Shown in pieces: positions 1-7,639 of a stretch of DNA of 51,381 nt. The translations under genes and the position numbers were made by a program. The notes under the pieces were generated by a model, which saw only the letters and a program-made list of their open reading frames with translations, was not told the origin of the DNA and ran no database searches. The stretch is taken from contig DAHUYO010000017.1 in NCBI GenBank assembly GCA_027315185.1, forward strand, positions 1 to 51,381, given 5' to 3'. Position 1 is the first letter of the stretch; every line of letters begins with the position of its first letter. The stretch comes from Acidobacteriota bacterium (GTDB lineage: Bacteria > Acidobacteriota > Terriglobia > Terriglobales > SCQP01).

Positions 1-109
1 CTATCGGGAGGGCAAGGGCGCGGCCAAGCACCCGCGCCGCGCCGAGGAGTGGTACGCGCGCGCGCGGCGGTTCGCCGCCGCCGAGCGCGCCAAGGAAAAG
101 GGGTCGTGA
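1..109 (+). CDS. C-terminal end of an unrecognised protein (5' truncated)
   Basis: An open frame runs in from the window edge (first full codon at base 2) and stops at TGA 107-109, giving 35 residues rich in Arg, Ala, Lys and Glu with a charged, helix-like character. No motif identifies a family. The frame has no internal stop and the codon use (gcc, cgc, gag) matches the rest of the window, so it is probably the tail of a real gene, but the piece is too short for more. Confidence 0.45.
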   Translation, partial: YREGKGAAKHPRRAEEWYARARRFAAAERAKEKGS

Positions 110-438
110 TTGAGCAGCGGTGCTTCCAAAACAGCAGCGGCCCAGCTTGGCCGCGTGCTACCGTGCGGCCAAGCAACCTCTAGGACAAAGGACGCCGCAG
201 ACAGCGGTGATTTGCGCCGGGCCGGGGGGCAACCTGCGGCACTGACGACAACCAACATTGGAGCCTGGGCGAGCCCTCAATGCGGCGAATCCGCAAATCC
301 GACGGTGTGCCAGGGCGTTCTTGGGAGTCAGCCGCCGAAATGGCGGCCGCCCTGGCGCGGCCACGCCGGCTCGTCGCACCCGAGGGCACGCCCTTCCCGC
401 TGCTGAGCCTGGGCGATGTCCTGATCTACGGGGCAATC
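110..438. other. Stretch with no convincing gene
   Basis: Between the truncated gene and the weak hypothetical frame beginning at 439, all reading frames give Arg/Pro/Ala-rich translations typical of non-coding GC-rich DNA. I see no tRNA, no clear promoter and no repeat. An in-frame extension of the next ORF back to 280 exists but its translation does not look protein-like. Confidence 0.4.
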
Positions 439-759
439 ATGGCGCAGATGGCCTCGGCGAGCAGCCCGGCAAATAATCCCGGGGAGGGCTCGAAGCGAAT
501 CAACGCCTGGGCCGAGGAATTATCGGCCGCCATGCGCATCGGGAAAACGATGGATGCGCAGTGGTGGGCGGATTTTCTTTTTCGAGAAATCGAAAAAGAC
601 CCCAAGAATGCGCAGGACATGCGCATGGCGATTTTTCAGGCGCTGGCAATTCTGGAAAAACCCCACCTGCTGCGCCGCGCCGGGGACGGCGCGCGGCGAT
701 GTCTCACGGCGCGCCGGCGTGGCGGGCGGGCGCCGCCCGACTGCGGTGACCGGGGCTAG
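439..759 (+). CDS. Small hypothetical protein (doubtful C-terminus)
   Basis: From the ATG at 439 the frame encodes 106 residues. The middle (about residues 15-72) looks like a real helical protein with Trp, Met, Lys and acidic residues in natural proportion (for example WWADFLFREIEKDPKNAQDM). The last 30 residues are Arg/Pro/Gly-rich and look like read-through of non-coding sequence, so the gene may be decayed or frameshifted near base 680. An in-frame ATG at 280 would lengthen it to 159 residues. It is convergent with, and overlaps by 4 nt, the metallophosphoesterase on the other strand. No family recognised. Confidence 0.35.
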   Translation: MAQMASASSPANNPGEGSKRINAWAEELSAAMRIGKTMDAQWWADFLFREIEKDPKNAQDMRMAIFQALAILEKPHLLRRAGDGARRCLTARRRGGRAPPDCGDRG

Positions 760-1478
760 GCGGGCAGGCCTTGACCTTGTCCGGTCCGCAGCGCCTCCAC
801 CAGCGCCGCGCGCACCGCAAGGGTAAGGGGTATTGCCTGGAGCTTTTCCGCCGTGGCCTGCCAGGGATAGGAAGTCGAGCGCGGTTGCAACTCCTCGCCC
901 GTCCACACGGCATAATTCGCCTGCGGCGAGCCGCTCTTGGGCTGGCCAACGCTGCCGGGGTTGGCGACCATTCCCGCCCCTTGGGGCCCGGCGTGGCGAA
1001 CGAAGGGAACGTGGGTGTGGCCGCAGAGCAAGACATCCGCCGCGACGGCGGCCCACTCCTGCTCCCATCGCGGGCTATCCGCCGGGCAGTATCCGAAAAG
1101 CGGATCGCTGGGCATGGCGTGGCAAAAGTAAAAGCCGCAGCCATCGCGGTCCAGGCGGAGAAATTGCGGCAGGCCGCGCAAGAACTGGCGATGCTCCGGC
1201 GTCAGAACAGCATCCGTGTAGCGCGCCATTTCCGCCGCCATGCGCCGGTAGGGAGGGCTGCAATGCGGGTCGGCGTGGTGGGCCAAGGCATAGTCATGGT
1301 TGCCGCAGAGGACCACGGAGGCGTGCGCGGCGACCCAGGCCACGACTTCATTGGGCTGCGGACCGTAATTGACCAGATCGCCCAGGACCCAGATCTCGTC
1401 GTATTCTCCGGCCTCGGGCGCGACCGCTTGCAGCGCGTCCCAGTTGCCGTGGATATCGGAAAGGATGAGGATCGGCAT
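756..1478 (-). CDS. Calcineurin-like metallophosphoesterase (YfcE/MJ0936-type)
   Basis: A 240-residue cytosolic phosphodiesterase-type enzyme. The complete dinuclear-metal signature is present in order: LSDIHGN near residue 7, GDLVNYGP near 34, CGNHDYAL near 60 and CGHTHVPF near 150, which together supply the Asp, His and Asn ligands of the calcineurin-like fold. The length equals that of compact YfcE-like members. The start at 1478 is set by GGAGGTGG just upstream (complement of 1481-1490); a longer in-frame extension to 1667 lacks protein-like sequence. It is divergent from the DUF190 genes across about 200 bp. The natural substrate cannot be read from the sequence; members of the family hydrolyse various phosphodiesters. 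Confidence 0.9.
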   Translation of the reverse strand: MPILILSDIHGNWDALQAVAPEAGEYDEIWVLGDLVNYGPQPNEVVAWVAAHASVVLCGNHDYALAHHADPHCSPPYRRMAAEMARYTDAVLTPEHRQFLRGLPQFLRLDRDGCGFYFCHAMPSDPLFGYCPADSPRWEQEWAAVAADVLLCGHTHVPFVRHAGPQGAGMVANPGSVGQPKSGSPQANYAVWTGEELQPRSTSYPWQATAEKLQAIPLTLAVRAALVEALRTGQGQGLPA

Positions 1479-1678
1479 TTCACCACCTCCCGGCTGCTCG
1501 CCCCCAGATTGGCCCATCGCCCTGGGTGAGGCGCTTTCCTCTGATTGTGCCCGATGCACGCGCTGGTGGCGGTCGAGGCTAGACTGGTTAGGTCGGAACG
1601 AAACATCCCTGGCGCGACGGCGGGGCGCAGATGCGGCCAGGGCCGGCGGCAAGGAAGACTGCGCCAAGGAGGCAAGCG

Positions 1679-2398
1679 ATGCAGCCCGGACCAGCCAAAA
1701 AGGTCGAGATCTACGTCAGCGAAAACCAGCAATACCATCACGAGCCGGCGGCGCGGGCGATTTTGGATTTTTTGTTCTACCACGGCGTGGCGGGGGCGAC
1801 CATGACCCACGGCGCCGGCGGATTTGGCGCCGACCATCGCGTGCACGCGGCGGAGGTGCTGACGCTGAGCGGCGGATTGCCGGTGAAGATCGAGTTCATC
1901 GAAACGGCGGCGAAGGCGGAGGAACTCCTGCCTAAGCTGGCCGACATGGCGGGACACGGCTTAATCGAGGTGCACGACACCACGGTGTATAAGCCCGCCG
2001 CGGCGCGCCGCGCGCCCCGCTCCGCGCCGGGCCATGAACGGCTGGCGGGCACGGCGAAGCTGATGCGCATTTATATCGGGGAAAACGACCGCTGGCGCGA
2101 CCGGCCGTTGTCCGAAGCCCTGGTCGAGAGCCTGCGCGCCCACGATATCGCCGGCGTCACGGTCTACCGGGGCATTCTGGGATACGGCGCCGCGGGACGG
2201 CTGCACCGGGAACGGGTGCTGAGTCACGACCGTCCGGTGATGTTGTCGGTGGTGGACAGCGAAGACAAGCTGCGCGCGATTCTGCCGCTGCTGGATGAAA
2301 TGATGACGAGCGGACTGGTCGCGTTGTCGGATGTCGAGGTGATCAAATACTCCCATCGGCCCGCGACTGCGACGGCCGACGGAAAGGCGGCGCAATGA
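1679..2398 (+). CDS. Tandem DUF190 protein (two PII-like domains)
   Basis: A 239-residue protein made of two repeats of about 100 residues. Each has the DUF190 pattern: an N-terminal strand (KKVEIYVSEN; KLMRIYIGEN), a helix, a GATMT/GVTVYRG strand with a Gly-rich loop, then a strand ending in a conserved ...SGLVALSDVEV-like C-terminus. DUF190 has a ferredoxin-like fold related to PII signalling proteins; its ligand is generally unknown. The start ATG 1679 has AAGGAGG at 1666-1672. The stop overlaps the next gene (ATGA at 2395), which holds a third DUF190 domain, so the two are co-translated and may form mixed oligomers. DUF190 genes are often found next to fluoride channel crcB, but no crcB is seen here. 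Confidence 0.85.
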   Translation: MQPGPAKKVEIYVSENQQYHHEPAARAILDFLFYHGVAGATMTHGAGGFGADHRVHAAEVLTLSGGLPVKIEFIETAAKAEELLPKLADMAGHGLIEVHDTTVYKPAAARRAPRSAPGHERLAGTAKLMRIYIGENDRWRDRPLSEALVESLRAHDIAGVTVYRGILGYGAAGRLHRERVLSHDRPVMLSVVDSEDKLRAILPLLDEMMTSGLVALSDVEVIKYSHRPATATADGKAAQ

Positions 2399-2721
2399 CC
2401 TCGGCGCCGGGACAATTGATGCGGATTCACATCGGCGAGGACGACACCTGGCAAGGGCGTCCCCTCTACCAGGAAATCGTGGATCGCTGCCGGCAAGCGG
2501 GAGCGTCCGGAGCGACGGTGTACCGCGCGATCGAGGGCTACGGCGCCGGCAGCTTCATTCGCCGGCCCCACTTCTTGCATTCGGCCGATCTGCCGATCGT
2601 CGTGACCATCATAGACAGCGCGGAAAAGCTGGCGGAACTCCGGCCGCTGCTGGATGAGATCGTGGACGAGGGCCTGATCGCTCTCTCCGCGGTCGAGGTG
2701 CTGCGGCCCGCGTTGGGCTGA
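2395..2721 (+). CDS. Single-domain DUF190 (PII-like) protein
   Basis: A 108-residue protein covering exactly one DUF190 domain: MRIHIGEDDTW, GATVYRAIEGYGAG, then a DLPIVVTIIDS strand and the ending EGLIALSAVEVLRP. It is clearly similar to the second repeat of the upstream gene, suggesting local duplication. Its ATG overlaps the upstream stop in the form ATGA, so translation is coupled. Family knowledge says a small PII-like regulator, probably oligomeric; the bound ligand and partner cannot be inferred from this window. Confidence 0.88.
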   Translation: MTSAPGQLMRIHIGEDDTWQGRPLYQEIVDRCRQAGASGATVYRAIEGYGAGSFIRRPHFLHSADLPIVVTIIDSAEKLAELRPLLDEIVDEGLIALSAVEVLRPALG

Positions 2722-3246
2722 CCCACCAATGGTCCGGCGCCATCCGCGCCGTGGCCGCAAGGTGGACGGCAAACCGGAGCGATTGATAGGCGCGGGCCCC
2801 CGGCGCGCTGGCGGGCTAAAGCCGCCGCACGCGGGGCTGGGGCCCGTTTCGCGGGTCTGGCTCGGCCGCGCCGAGCGCAGCCGCACGCAAGCCGGAAGCA
2901 TACCCCACATGCGGCCGTGCGGGGGGTAGGGCTCCTGCCCTGCGTAACGTCGCTCTGCGGGCAGGAAGTAACAGCCGGTCCCGCCTTCGCTGACAAACCA
3001 GCGCGTTGACGGGAGCGCCAGCATCCTGCTGGCGTGCTCGCTCCTGCCCTGCGGGCGCAATCGTGCTTTGACGGCGTCCCGCCAGCGGCGGGGCCGTCGC
3101 CCTCCAGCGCCGGAAACCGGCAATCGGAGCGGCTCTCCCAATCGCGGGCGCCGCGCCTTCCGCGCCCCGCGCCGTACAACAGCCAGGCCTGGCCTGCGGG
3201 GTTCCCGGCCCGACCGAGCGCGCCAGCGGGCACGACGGCGGCAGGC
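2722..3246. other. Hairpin-rich intergenic region between convergent genes
   Basis: No frame on either strand gives a convincing protein. The region contains several inverted repeats: an imperfect palindrome around GGCGGGCTAAAGCCGCC (about 2811-2827), CTCGGC-CGC-GCCGAG (2861-2875) and a strong hairpin at 3016-3034. Such palindromes between convergent genes can act as terminators or mRNA-stabilising elements, and sequences of this style are often dispersed repeats. I cannot test copy number here. Confidence 0.5.
3016..3034. repeat. Perfect 8-bp inverted repeat (hairpin)
   Basis: CGCCAGCA - TCC - TGCTGGCG forms a perfect 8-bp stem with a 3-nt loop; outer GAGC/GCTC bases can extend it past a small bulge. 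It lies between convergent DUF190 and Crp/Fnr genes, so a bidirectional terminator or a REP-like dispersed palindrome are both possible. There is no T-tract. Confidence 0.55.
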
Positions 3247-4074
3247 CTACCCCGAACCGTCCAGGGACGGCAGGACAGCCGGTGCGCCGCCGGCCGGGTG
3301 GGCCAAGAAGTCCAGCGCCGCGGCGGTGGCGGCAGTTGCGGAAACCGCGGCCCAGCGGCGGGCGATGCGCCGCAAACGATCCGGGTCCGTCAGCACCAAT
3401 TCGCCCTTCCGGCTTTCTTGCACCAGACCGCGGGCGAGCCAGCGCTGCATTTGGCGGCTGACGGATTCCGCCGAACTGCCCACCATCGCCGCCAGCTCTT
3501 GCCGGCGCAGCGGCGGGGAGAAGCGCAAGCGCAGCGGGGTGGGTGCGGAACCGGCGATGGGGACAGGACTGGCAGGGGTGTCGCGCTCCGCCAAATCCAG
3601 CAGCAGGCCCGCCAACCGGCGTTCCACCGTGCCGGACAAATGCGTGGGAAGCTGAATGGCTAGGTAACGAGCCCAGGCCGACAAATCCCCCACCACCGTC
3701 ATGGTCAGTTGGCTGTCGGCGCGCAAAATGCCGGCGAACTCCGCAGTGGAGATGCGCGCGAGCATCGCCGGACCGCGCGCGACGACGGAGTAGGCATGGG
3801 TGGGCTGGGACAGATCCTCCAGGCCCACCAGACGGCCCTGCCCGACGACATCCAGCATCAGCCGGTCCGAGGCGTAGCCTCCGGTTTCGACGGCTAGGCT
3901 GCCGGCGCAGACCATGTGCACCGATTGCGCCGCCCCGCCCTGGCGCTGCACCGCATTGCCGGCGGCGACATAGACATGGTGCAGCTGGCGGGAGCCGGCG
4001 CTGGGCGAGGACACCGGACAATACCGGCCGACTTGGCAACGTTCACATTGGGGGTGCTTGGCGCGGCGTATCAT
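3247..4074 (-). CDS. Crp/Fnr-family regulator with FNR-like cysteine cluster
   Basis: A 275-residue regulator. Cys10, Cys13 and Cys19 are spaced C-x2-C-x5-C, the spacing of the oxygen-sensing [4Fe-4S] cluster of FNR; a further Cys56 might serve as fourth ligand, though it is not at the E. coli FNR position. A cNMP-binding-like beta-roll follows (about 30-150), then a winged helix whose recognition helix reads SAESVSRQ, matching the ExxSR pattern of FNR proteins that recognise TTGAT-N4-ATCAA. The start at 4074 is supported by AAGGAA upstream. It lies 23 nt downstream of the radical SAM gene in the same orientation, so it may regulate, or be co-regulated with, an anaerobic pathway. A true Fe-S cluster is inference. 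Confidence 0.85.
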   Translation of the reverse strand: MIRRAKHPQCERCQVGRYCPVSSPSAGSRQLHHVYVAAGNAVQRQGGAAQSVHMVCAGSLAVETGGYASDRLMLDVVGQGRLVGLEDLSQPTHAYSVVARGPAMLARISTAEFAGILRADSQLTMTVVGDLSAWARYLAIQLPTHLSGTVERRLAGLLLDLAERDTPASPVPIAGSAPTPLRLRFSPPLRRQELAAMVGSSAESVSRQMQRWLARGLVQESRKGELVLTDPDRLRRIARRWAAVSATAATAAALDFLAHPAGGAPAVLPSLDGSG

Positions 4075-4097
4075 CGGTGCGGTTCCTTGGCGGCAAC

Positions 4098-5273
4098 TCA
4101 GCCCTGCAGAGCGGAACGGCCGCCCGGCGGGACAGCGGCGGGGGAGCCGAGATGCGCCGCCGCCACGGCGCGCGGCTGGTAGGCGCAGACGGGATCGGAG
4201 GCGAGATAGTCGCCGGTCATGGCGTAGGCGCGGGCGCGCGAGCCGCCGCAGATGCGGCGGAACTCGCAGTCGCCGCATTTCCCGCCCAACCGGTCGCGAT
4301 CGCGAATGGCGGCAAATAGCGCCGACTGGCGATAGATGTACCCCAGATCCTGCTGCCGCACGTTGCCGGCGGAGAGCGGCAAAAAGCCGCTGGGAAAGAC
4401 TTCACCTAGGTGGGATATGAACACCAATCCGGCGCCGTCGCCTATGCCGCGGGGCGCATTGCGACGCGACCAACGAAAGGCCGGACCGGTGGCGTGCGTT
4501 TCCGCCTGGCGCTGGCGCAGGAAGCGACGGTAATGCGGCGCCTCGGTGGTGCGCACCAGGAAGCGGCCGCGGGCGGCGGTGGCGTAAAGCAGCGCGAATA
4601 AATCTTCCGTTTCCGCCGCGTCCAGCATCTCCTCGGCGCGGGCGCGGCCGACCGGCACGACGCAGAAGACGCTCCACATGGCGATGTTCAGCGTTTCGAG
4701 GAGATCCCGCAGCGCGGGAAGCTCCGCCCGGTTGCCGCGGGTAGCCGTCGTGTTGACTTGAATGGGCAGCCCGATCCGGCCGGCGGCGCGGGCGGCGGCG
4801 ACTGTAATCGCGAACGAGCCGGAAACACCACGGAAGCGGTCGTGACTTTCGGCGGTGGCGCCATCCAGGCTGATGGCGATCCGATTCACGCCCGCCGCTT
4901 GGATGCGCTCGAGGGCCGCCTCATTGAGATTGGGCGTGCCACTGGGTGTCAGGGCGACGTCCAGTCCCAACCCAGCGGCGTAGGCGGCTAGCTCGAACAG
5001 GTCCGGGCGCAGCAACGGGTCACCGCCGGTGATCACCAAAACGGCGGGTTGCAGCGCGGCAATCTGCCGCAGCAGGCGATAGCCCTCGGCGGTCGTCAAC
5101 TCGCCGGGATGGCGGTGCGCCAAGGCGCTGGCGCGGCAATGGCGGCAGGCCAGATCGCAGGCTTGCGTCATTTCCCAAATCACGACCCACGGTCGCGTGT
5201 TCAAATCAGCGGGGTCCGGCGGATGAGCCACCGCATCGGCGGCGGGGATGGCCCAGGAGTCTCGCGGCAGCAT
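4098..5273 (-). CDS. Radical SAM/SPASM protein (AhbC/NirJ/TIGR04053-like)
   Basis: A 391-residue radical SAM enzyme. The catalytic [4Fe-4S] motif CDLACRHC (C-x3-C-x2-C) lies about residue 40, followed by GGDPLLRPD and the barrel strand RIAISLDGAT. The C-terminus has a SPASM-type cysteine set, CGDCEFRRICGGSRARA and a later DPVC, as in haem b/d1 biosynthesis enzymes AhbC, AhbD and NirJ. The residue usually Cys in CGGCRARA is Ser here (codon TCG); I recall this form from the BA_1875 (TIGR04053) family. The substrate is unknown. It heads a two-gene operon with the FNR-like regulator. The start at 5273 was chosen because sequence upstream is not protein-like; no strong RBS is visible. Confidence 0.85.
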   Translation of the reverse strand: MLPRDSWAIPAADAVAHPPDPADLNTRPWVVIWEMTQACDLACRHCRASALAHRHPGELTTAEGYRLLRQIAALQPAVLVITGGDPLLRPDLFELAAYAAGLGLDVALTPSGTPNLNEAALERIQAAGVNRIAISLDGATAESHDRFRGVSGSFAITVAAARAAGRIGLPIQVNTTATRGNRAELPALRDLLETLNIAMWSVFCVVPVGRARAEEMLDAAETEDLFALLYATAARGRFLVRTTEAPHYRRFLRQRQAETHATGPAFRWSRRNAPRGIGDGAGLVFISHLGEVFPSGFLPLSAGNVRQQDLGYIYRQSALFAAIRDRDRLGGKCGDCEFRRICGGSRARAYAMTGDYLASDPVCAYQPRAVAAAHLGSPAAVPPGGRSALQG

Positions 5274-5726
5274 GCTTTTAGGGAATGCAATTGCCGATCC
5301 ATTCGCAGCCGCATGCCAATCGGATTGCTGGATTTGTGGCCCAAGCCGCAAAAGCATCAAGTTTGCGTGCCGATGCCGCGCAGCCTGCGGTGGCGACACC
5401 AGACCCTATGCGCGATTTGGCGCAGCACGATTGGGTGCGAGAACCCAGGAATCGGGTACTTGGACCCATTTGTCGTGATCGCCTGCGGCGACGAAGCGGC
5501 GCGCAAACGCAACCGACGACCTGGGGTCTATGGGCCGCTGCGTCCGAGGAATGGACAGGGCGGCGTCTCTTCAACCCGCAGCGCGGATGCGCGCCGGCTT
5601 GGCCGCATCGAGGGCGAAACAAGCGACCCAATCCAGTTTTGGACTGCGGCGTGCAGTTCGCGACCCAATCCAGTTTTGGACTGCGGCGTGCAGTTCGCAC
5701 ATGGTAATTCCTGCGAGGCACTCATT
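5274..5726. other. Divergent intergenic region with a tandem repeat
   Basis: This lies between the radical SAM gene (minus) and a small plus-strand gene. Reading frames across it are low-complexity shadows. The only structure seen is the 37-bp tandem duplication at 5623-5696. No confident promoter hexamers or TTGAT-N4-ATCAA FNR site were found by eye. Confidence 0.4.
5623..5696. repeat. 37-bp direct repeat, two adjacent perfect copies
   Basis: Two identical 37-bp units (5623-5659 and 5660-5696) lie head to tail with no spacer, followed by a further GC that starts a third unit. Each unit contains the inverted repeat ACTGC-GGCGT-GCAGT and a smaller TCCA-GTTT-TGGA palindrome, so each can fold into two hairpins. 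It sits about 30 bp upstream of a small gene. The absence of unique spacers argues against a CRISPR array. Confidence 0.85.
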
Positions 5727-5987
5727 ATGTGTTCCAGCGACAGCAACATCGTTTGGCATTCGTACTGGCGGATGGCGGCGGAGGGGGGATATGTCGGCGC
5801 GCGCCGGCGGCTGGTGGCCGCGCGGGAGCGGTTGTCGGACCCGGAATGGACGCAACGCATGAGCCCAGGCGATCAACAGGAGCTCGCGAAGTTGTACGGG
5901 GATATCGCCGCCTGGCTGGACGCCACGGAACATGAAGGCGCCATGGCGCGCGCGCTGAACGCCCGCCTAGCTTGCTTAGAACGCTGA
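5727..5987 (+). CDS. Small hypothetical protein, 86 aa
   Basis: An 86-residue soluble protein, largely helical by composition (SYWRMAAEGGYVGARRRL, then ...DQQELAKLYGDIAAWLDATE). A GAGG at 5715-5718 sits 8 nt before the ATG. No Cys cluster, membrane segment or known motif is seen. It stands alone downstream of the 37-bp repeat. Codon use matches neighbouring genes, so I take it as real; function unknown. Confidence 0.55.
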   Translation: MCSSDSNIVWHSYWRMAAEGGYVGARRRLVAARERLSDPEWTQRMSPGDQQELAKLYGDIAAWLDATEHEGAMARALNARLACLER

Positions 5988-6417
5988 TTTGATGGCGCCG
6001 CGGCCCGCGTTCCTGCCCCTGGCTCAGACGCCCGATCTTCCGAACGCGGGCGTGCGCGATTGGCGCGGCTGCGGTCCTGCGTGTTCACCAGCACCGCCAT
6101 GGGCGTACTGTTCCGCACGCCTGCTGCCCGGCGGGGCAGCGTCGCGGGTCCGTTTCTACCGTAACCAGTCGGCATTGACGGGCGCGGGCCCCGCGAGTTG
6201 ACCCGGCGCTACGACGCACGGAACTAAGGCGGCACACCGGTGTCATCGGCTCCGCCTGACGTGCGCGTTGGGTGCGAACGCGCCGAACGGCGACGGGCAA
6301 CAATACATGATTAGGTCGGAAATCTAGTGATTCCTACGGGAGCGATCGCTCTTCCCACGGGTATTCCTGGCCGACCGGTGCGGCCGGACGGGGCTTTCGC
6401 CCGCGCCCGGCGCGCCC
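5988..6417. other. Intergenic region without recognised genes
   Basis: No frame gives a plausible protein and no RNA gene is recognised. The 12-bp perfect palindrome GAGCGATCGCTC (6340-6351), containing the HIP1 octamer GCGATCGC, is the only striking element. The region separates a plus-strand small gene from a minus-strand small gene, so terminators for both could lie here, but no stem followed by a T-run is seen. Confidence 0.4.
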
Positions 6418-6639
6418 CTAGGCAGCCACGGAGTGCTCGGCATCCATGGGGGCATCAGGCGACGGAACCGCCGCCCGACCCGGCGCGGAACGCCGCTGGC
6501 AGGATGGACAGCGATACTCGCCATCCGTGCGACCTTCGAAATACGCTCCGCAATCCGAACAGCGCTTCCACACGTGAAAACGCACGGTGGGGCCAGACTC
6601 CGGCTCGCGCTGCGTCGTGTTATTCGCCTCGGGGGTCAT
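6418..6639 (-). CDS. Small zinc-ribbon protein, 73 aa
   Basis: The 73-residue translation contains two CxxC knuckles, KRCSDCGAYF and YRCPSCQRR, about 14 residues apart, which is a classic zinc-ribbon arrangement. The flanks are polar and low complexity (Pro/Ala-rich C-terminus). It follows the cytochrome gene on the same strand after about 180 bp. The upstream Shine-Dalgarno is weak. A role in nucleic-acid or protein binding is typical of ribbons but is not shown here. Confidence 0.55.
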   Translation of the reverse strand: MTPEANNTTQREPESGPTVRFHVWKRCSDCGAYFEGRTDGEYRCPSCQRRSAPGRAAVPSPDAPMDAEHSVAA

Positions 6640-6820
6640 GCCCTGGGATATGCACGCCGAATGCCGCGGAGCTTAGATCCCGATTTCGCACGCCAAATCG
6701 CGTTTCATTGAGGTTTCTGCGCGCCGCATTGCCGCCGCCCTCTCCAGGAACCGGGGATTGTGCCGCAGGTCTGGGGGCTATTGCCCCAGGAATGGCCAGG
6801 CTGCCGGGTGGCTGGTCACT

Positions 6821-7639
6821 CTAGTAGCGCGCGTATTTTGCGGAGAATGGGGGATGAGGTTGGGAATGCACGTAGGCTGAGACGTCGGCGGCCTGCTGCG
6901 GGGTGAGGCTGCCTCCCTGCCCCAAAGGCATGAAGCGTAGTACGAAGGCGGCCATCTTCCGCACATGATTCATGCCCGCACCTTGGTTATAGGCCTGCGC
7001 TCCCCACAGCGGGGGAATCATCGGCGGTTGTCCGGCGCCGTTCGCGCCATGGCAGGAGGCGCAATGGGAGTGGTAAACGAGGGCGCCGGCGCGGGCGTTT
7101 GCAGCGTGGGCGAGCCGCGGCAGCGGCGCAAATCCGCGGCCCACGACCGAATCGCCGGCCGGAACGCCGCGCGAGAGCCAGGCGATATAGGCCAGGAATG
7201 CCGTCATGCGCCGGCCCGTCGCCGGCAGTGGACGGCCATTTTCACTGCGCACAAAACACTCATTGATGCGCTCGGCCAGCGTGATGACGCGCCCCGCGCG
7301 GCGATTCCACGCCGGAAAGGCGCCGCTGAGCCCGGCCAGGGGCGCCGCGTAGGCTTGCCGGCCATCGCGCAAATGGCAATCGGCGCAGCTCAGTGCGCCG
7401 CCGACATATCCCCGCGCCAGCTGCGGCGTCCGCGCCACCAACTGTCGTCCCAAGCGGATACTGGCGCCCAGCGGACCCGCGGGCAACGGCGCCGCGGCCG
7501 GAATCGGCACCGCCGCCAGTTGGGACGCGGCGGGCCGCGTTTGCCAAACGTAGAAGCCCAACCCCAATACCCCGAGAAGGACCACGCTCAGCGCCGGCAA
7601 GGCCTCGGTCTGTACCCAGCGCCGCCGCTCGGCGGTCAT
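6821..7639 (-). CDS. Membrane-anchored dihaem cytochrome c, TsdA-like
   Basis: A 272-residue protein with an N-terminal transmembrane anchor (about residues 12-32, ALSVVLLGVLGLGFYVWQ) and a periplasmic part with two haem-c motifs, CADCH and CASCH. Between them is INECFVRSENGRPL, the position where thiosulfate dehydrogenase TsdA carries a Cys axial ligand, and the C-terminus DVSAYVHSQPHPPF is also typical of that family. TsdA interconverts thiosulfate and tetrathionate in the periplasm. The start overlaps the upstream gene's stop (ATGA at 7636-7639). The family assignment is strong; substrate and direction of reaction are inference. Confidence 0.85.
   Translation of the reverse strand: MTAERRRWVQTEALPALSVVLLGVLGLGFYVWQTRPAASQLAAVPIPAAAPLPAGPLGASIRLGRQLVARTPQLARGYVGGALSCADCHLRDGRQAYAAPLAGLSGAFPAWNRRAGRVITLAERINECFVRSENGRPLPATGRRMTAFLAYIAWLSRGVPAGDSVVGRGFAPLPRLAHAANARAGALVYHSHCASCHGANGAGQPPMIPPLWGAQAYNQGAGMNHVRKMAAFVLRFMPLGQGGSLTPQQAADVSAYVHSQPHPPFSAKYARY

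Noticed and set aside
5623-5696. Possible CRISPR array from 37-bp repeats
   Set aside because: The two copies are contiguous with no spacer, and no cas gene is nearby.
6340-6351. HIP1-type palindrome GAGCGATCGCTC as a cyanobacterial signature
   Set aside because: I noticed it only at this site, and nothing else in the window points to cyanobacteria; a 12-bp palindrome can arise by chance.
6771-6789. CTGGGGGC-TATT-GCCCCAG stem as terminator of the cytochrome operon
   Set aside because: The stem needs a bulge, lies just before the cytochrome's stop-side gap, and has no T-run on the transcribed side; too weak to call.
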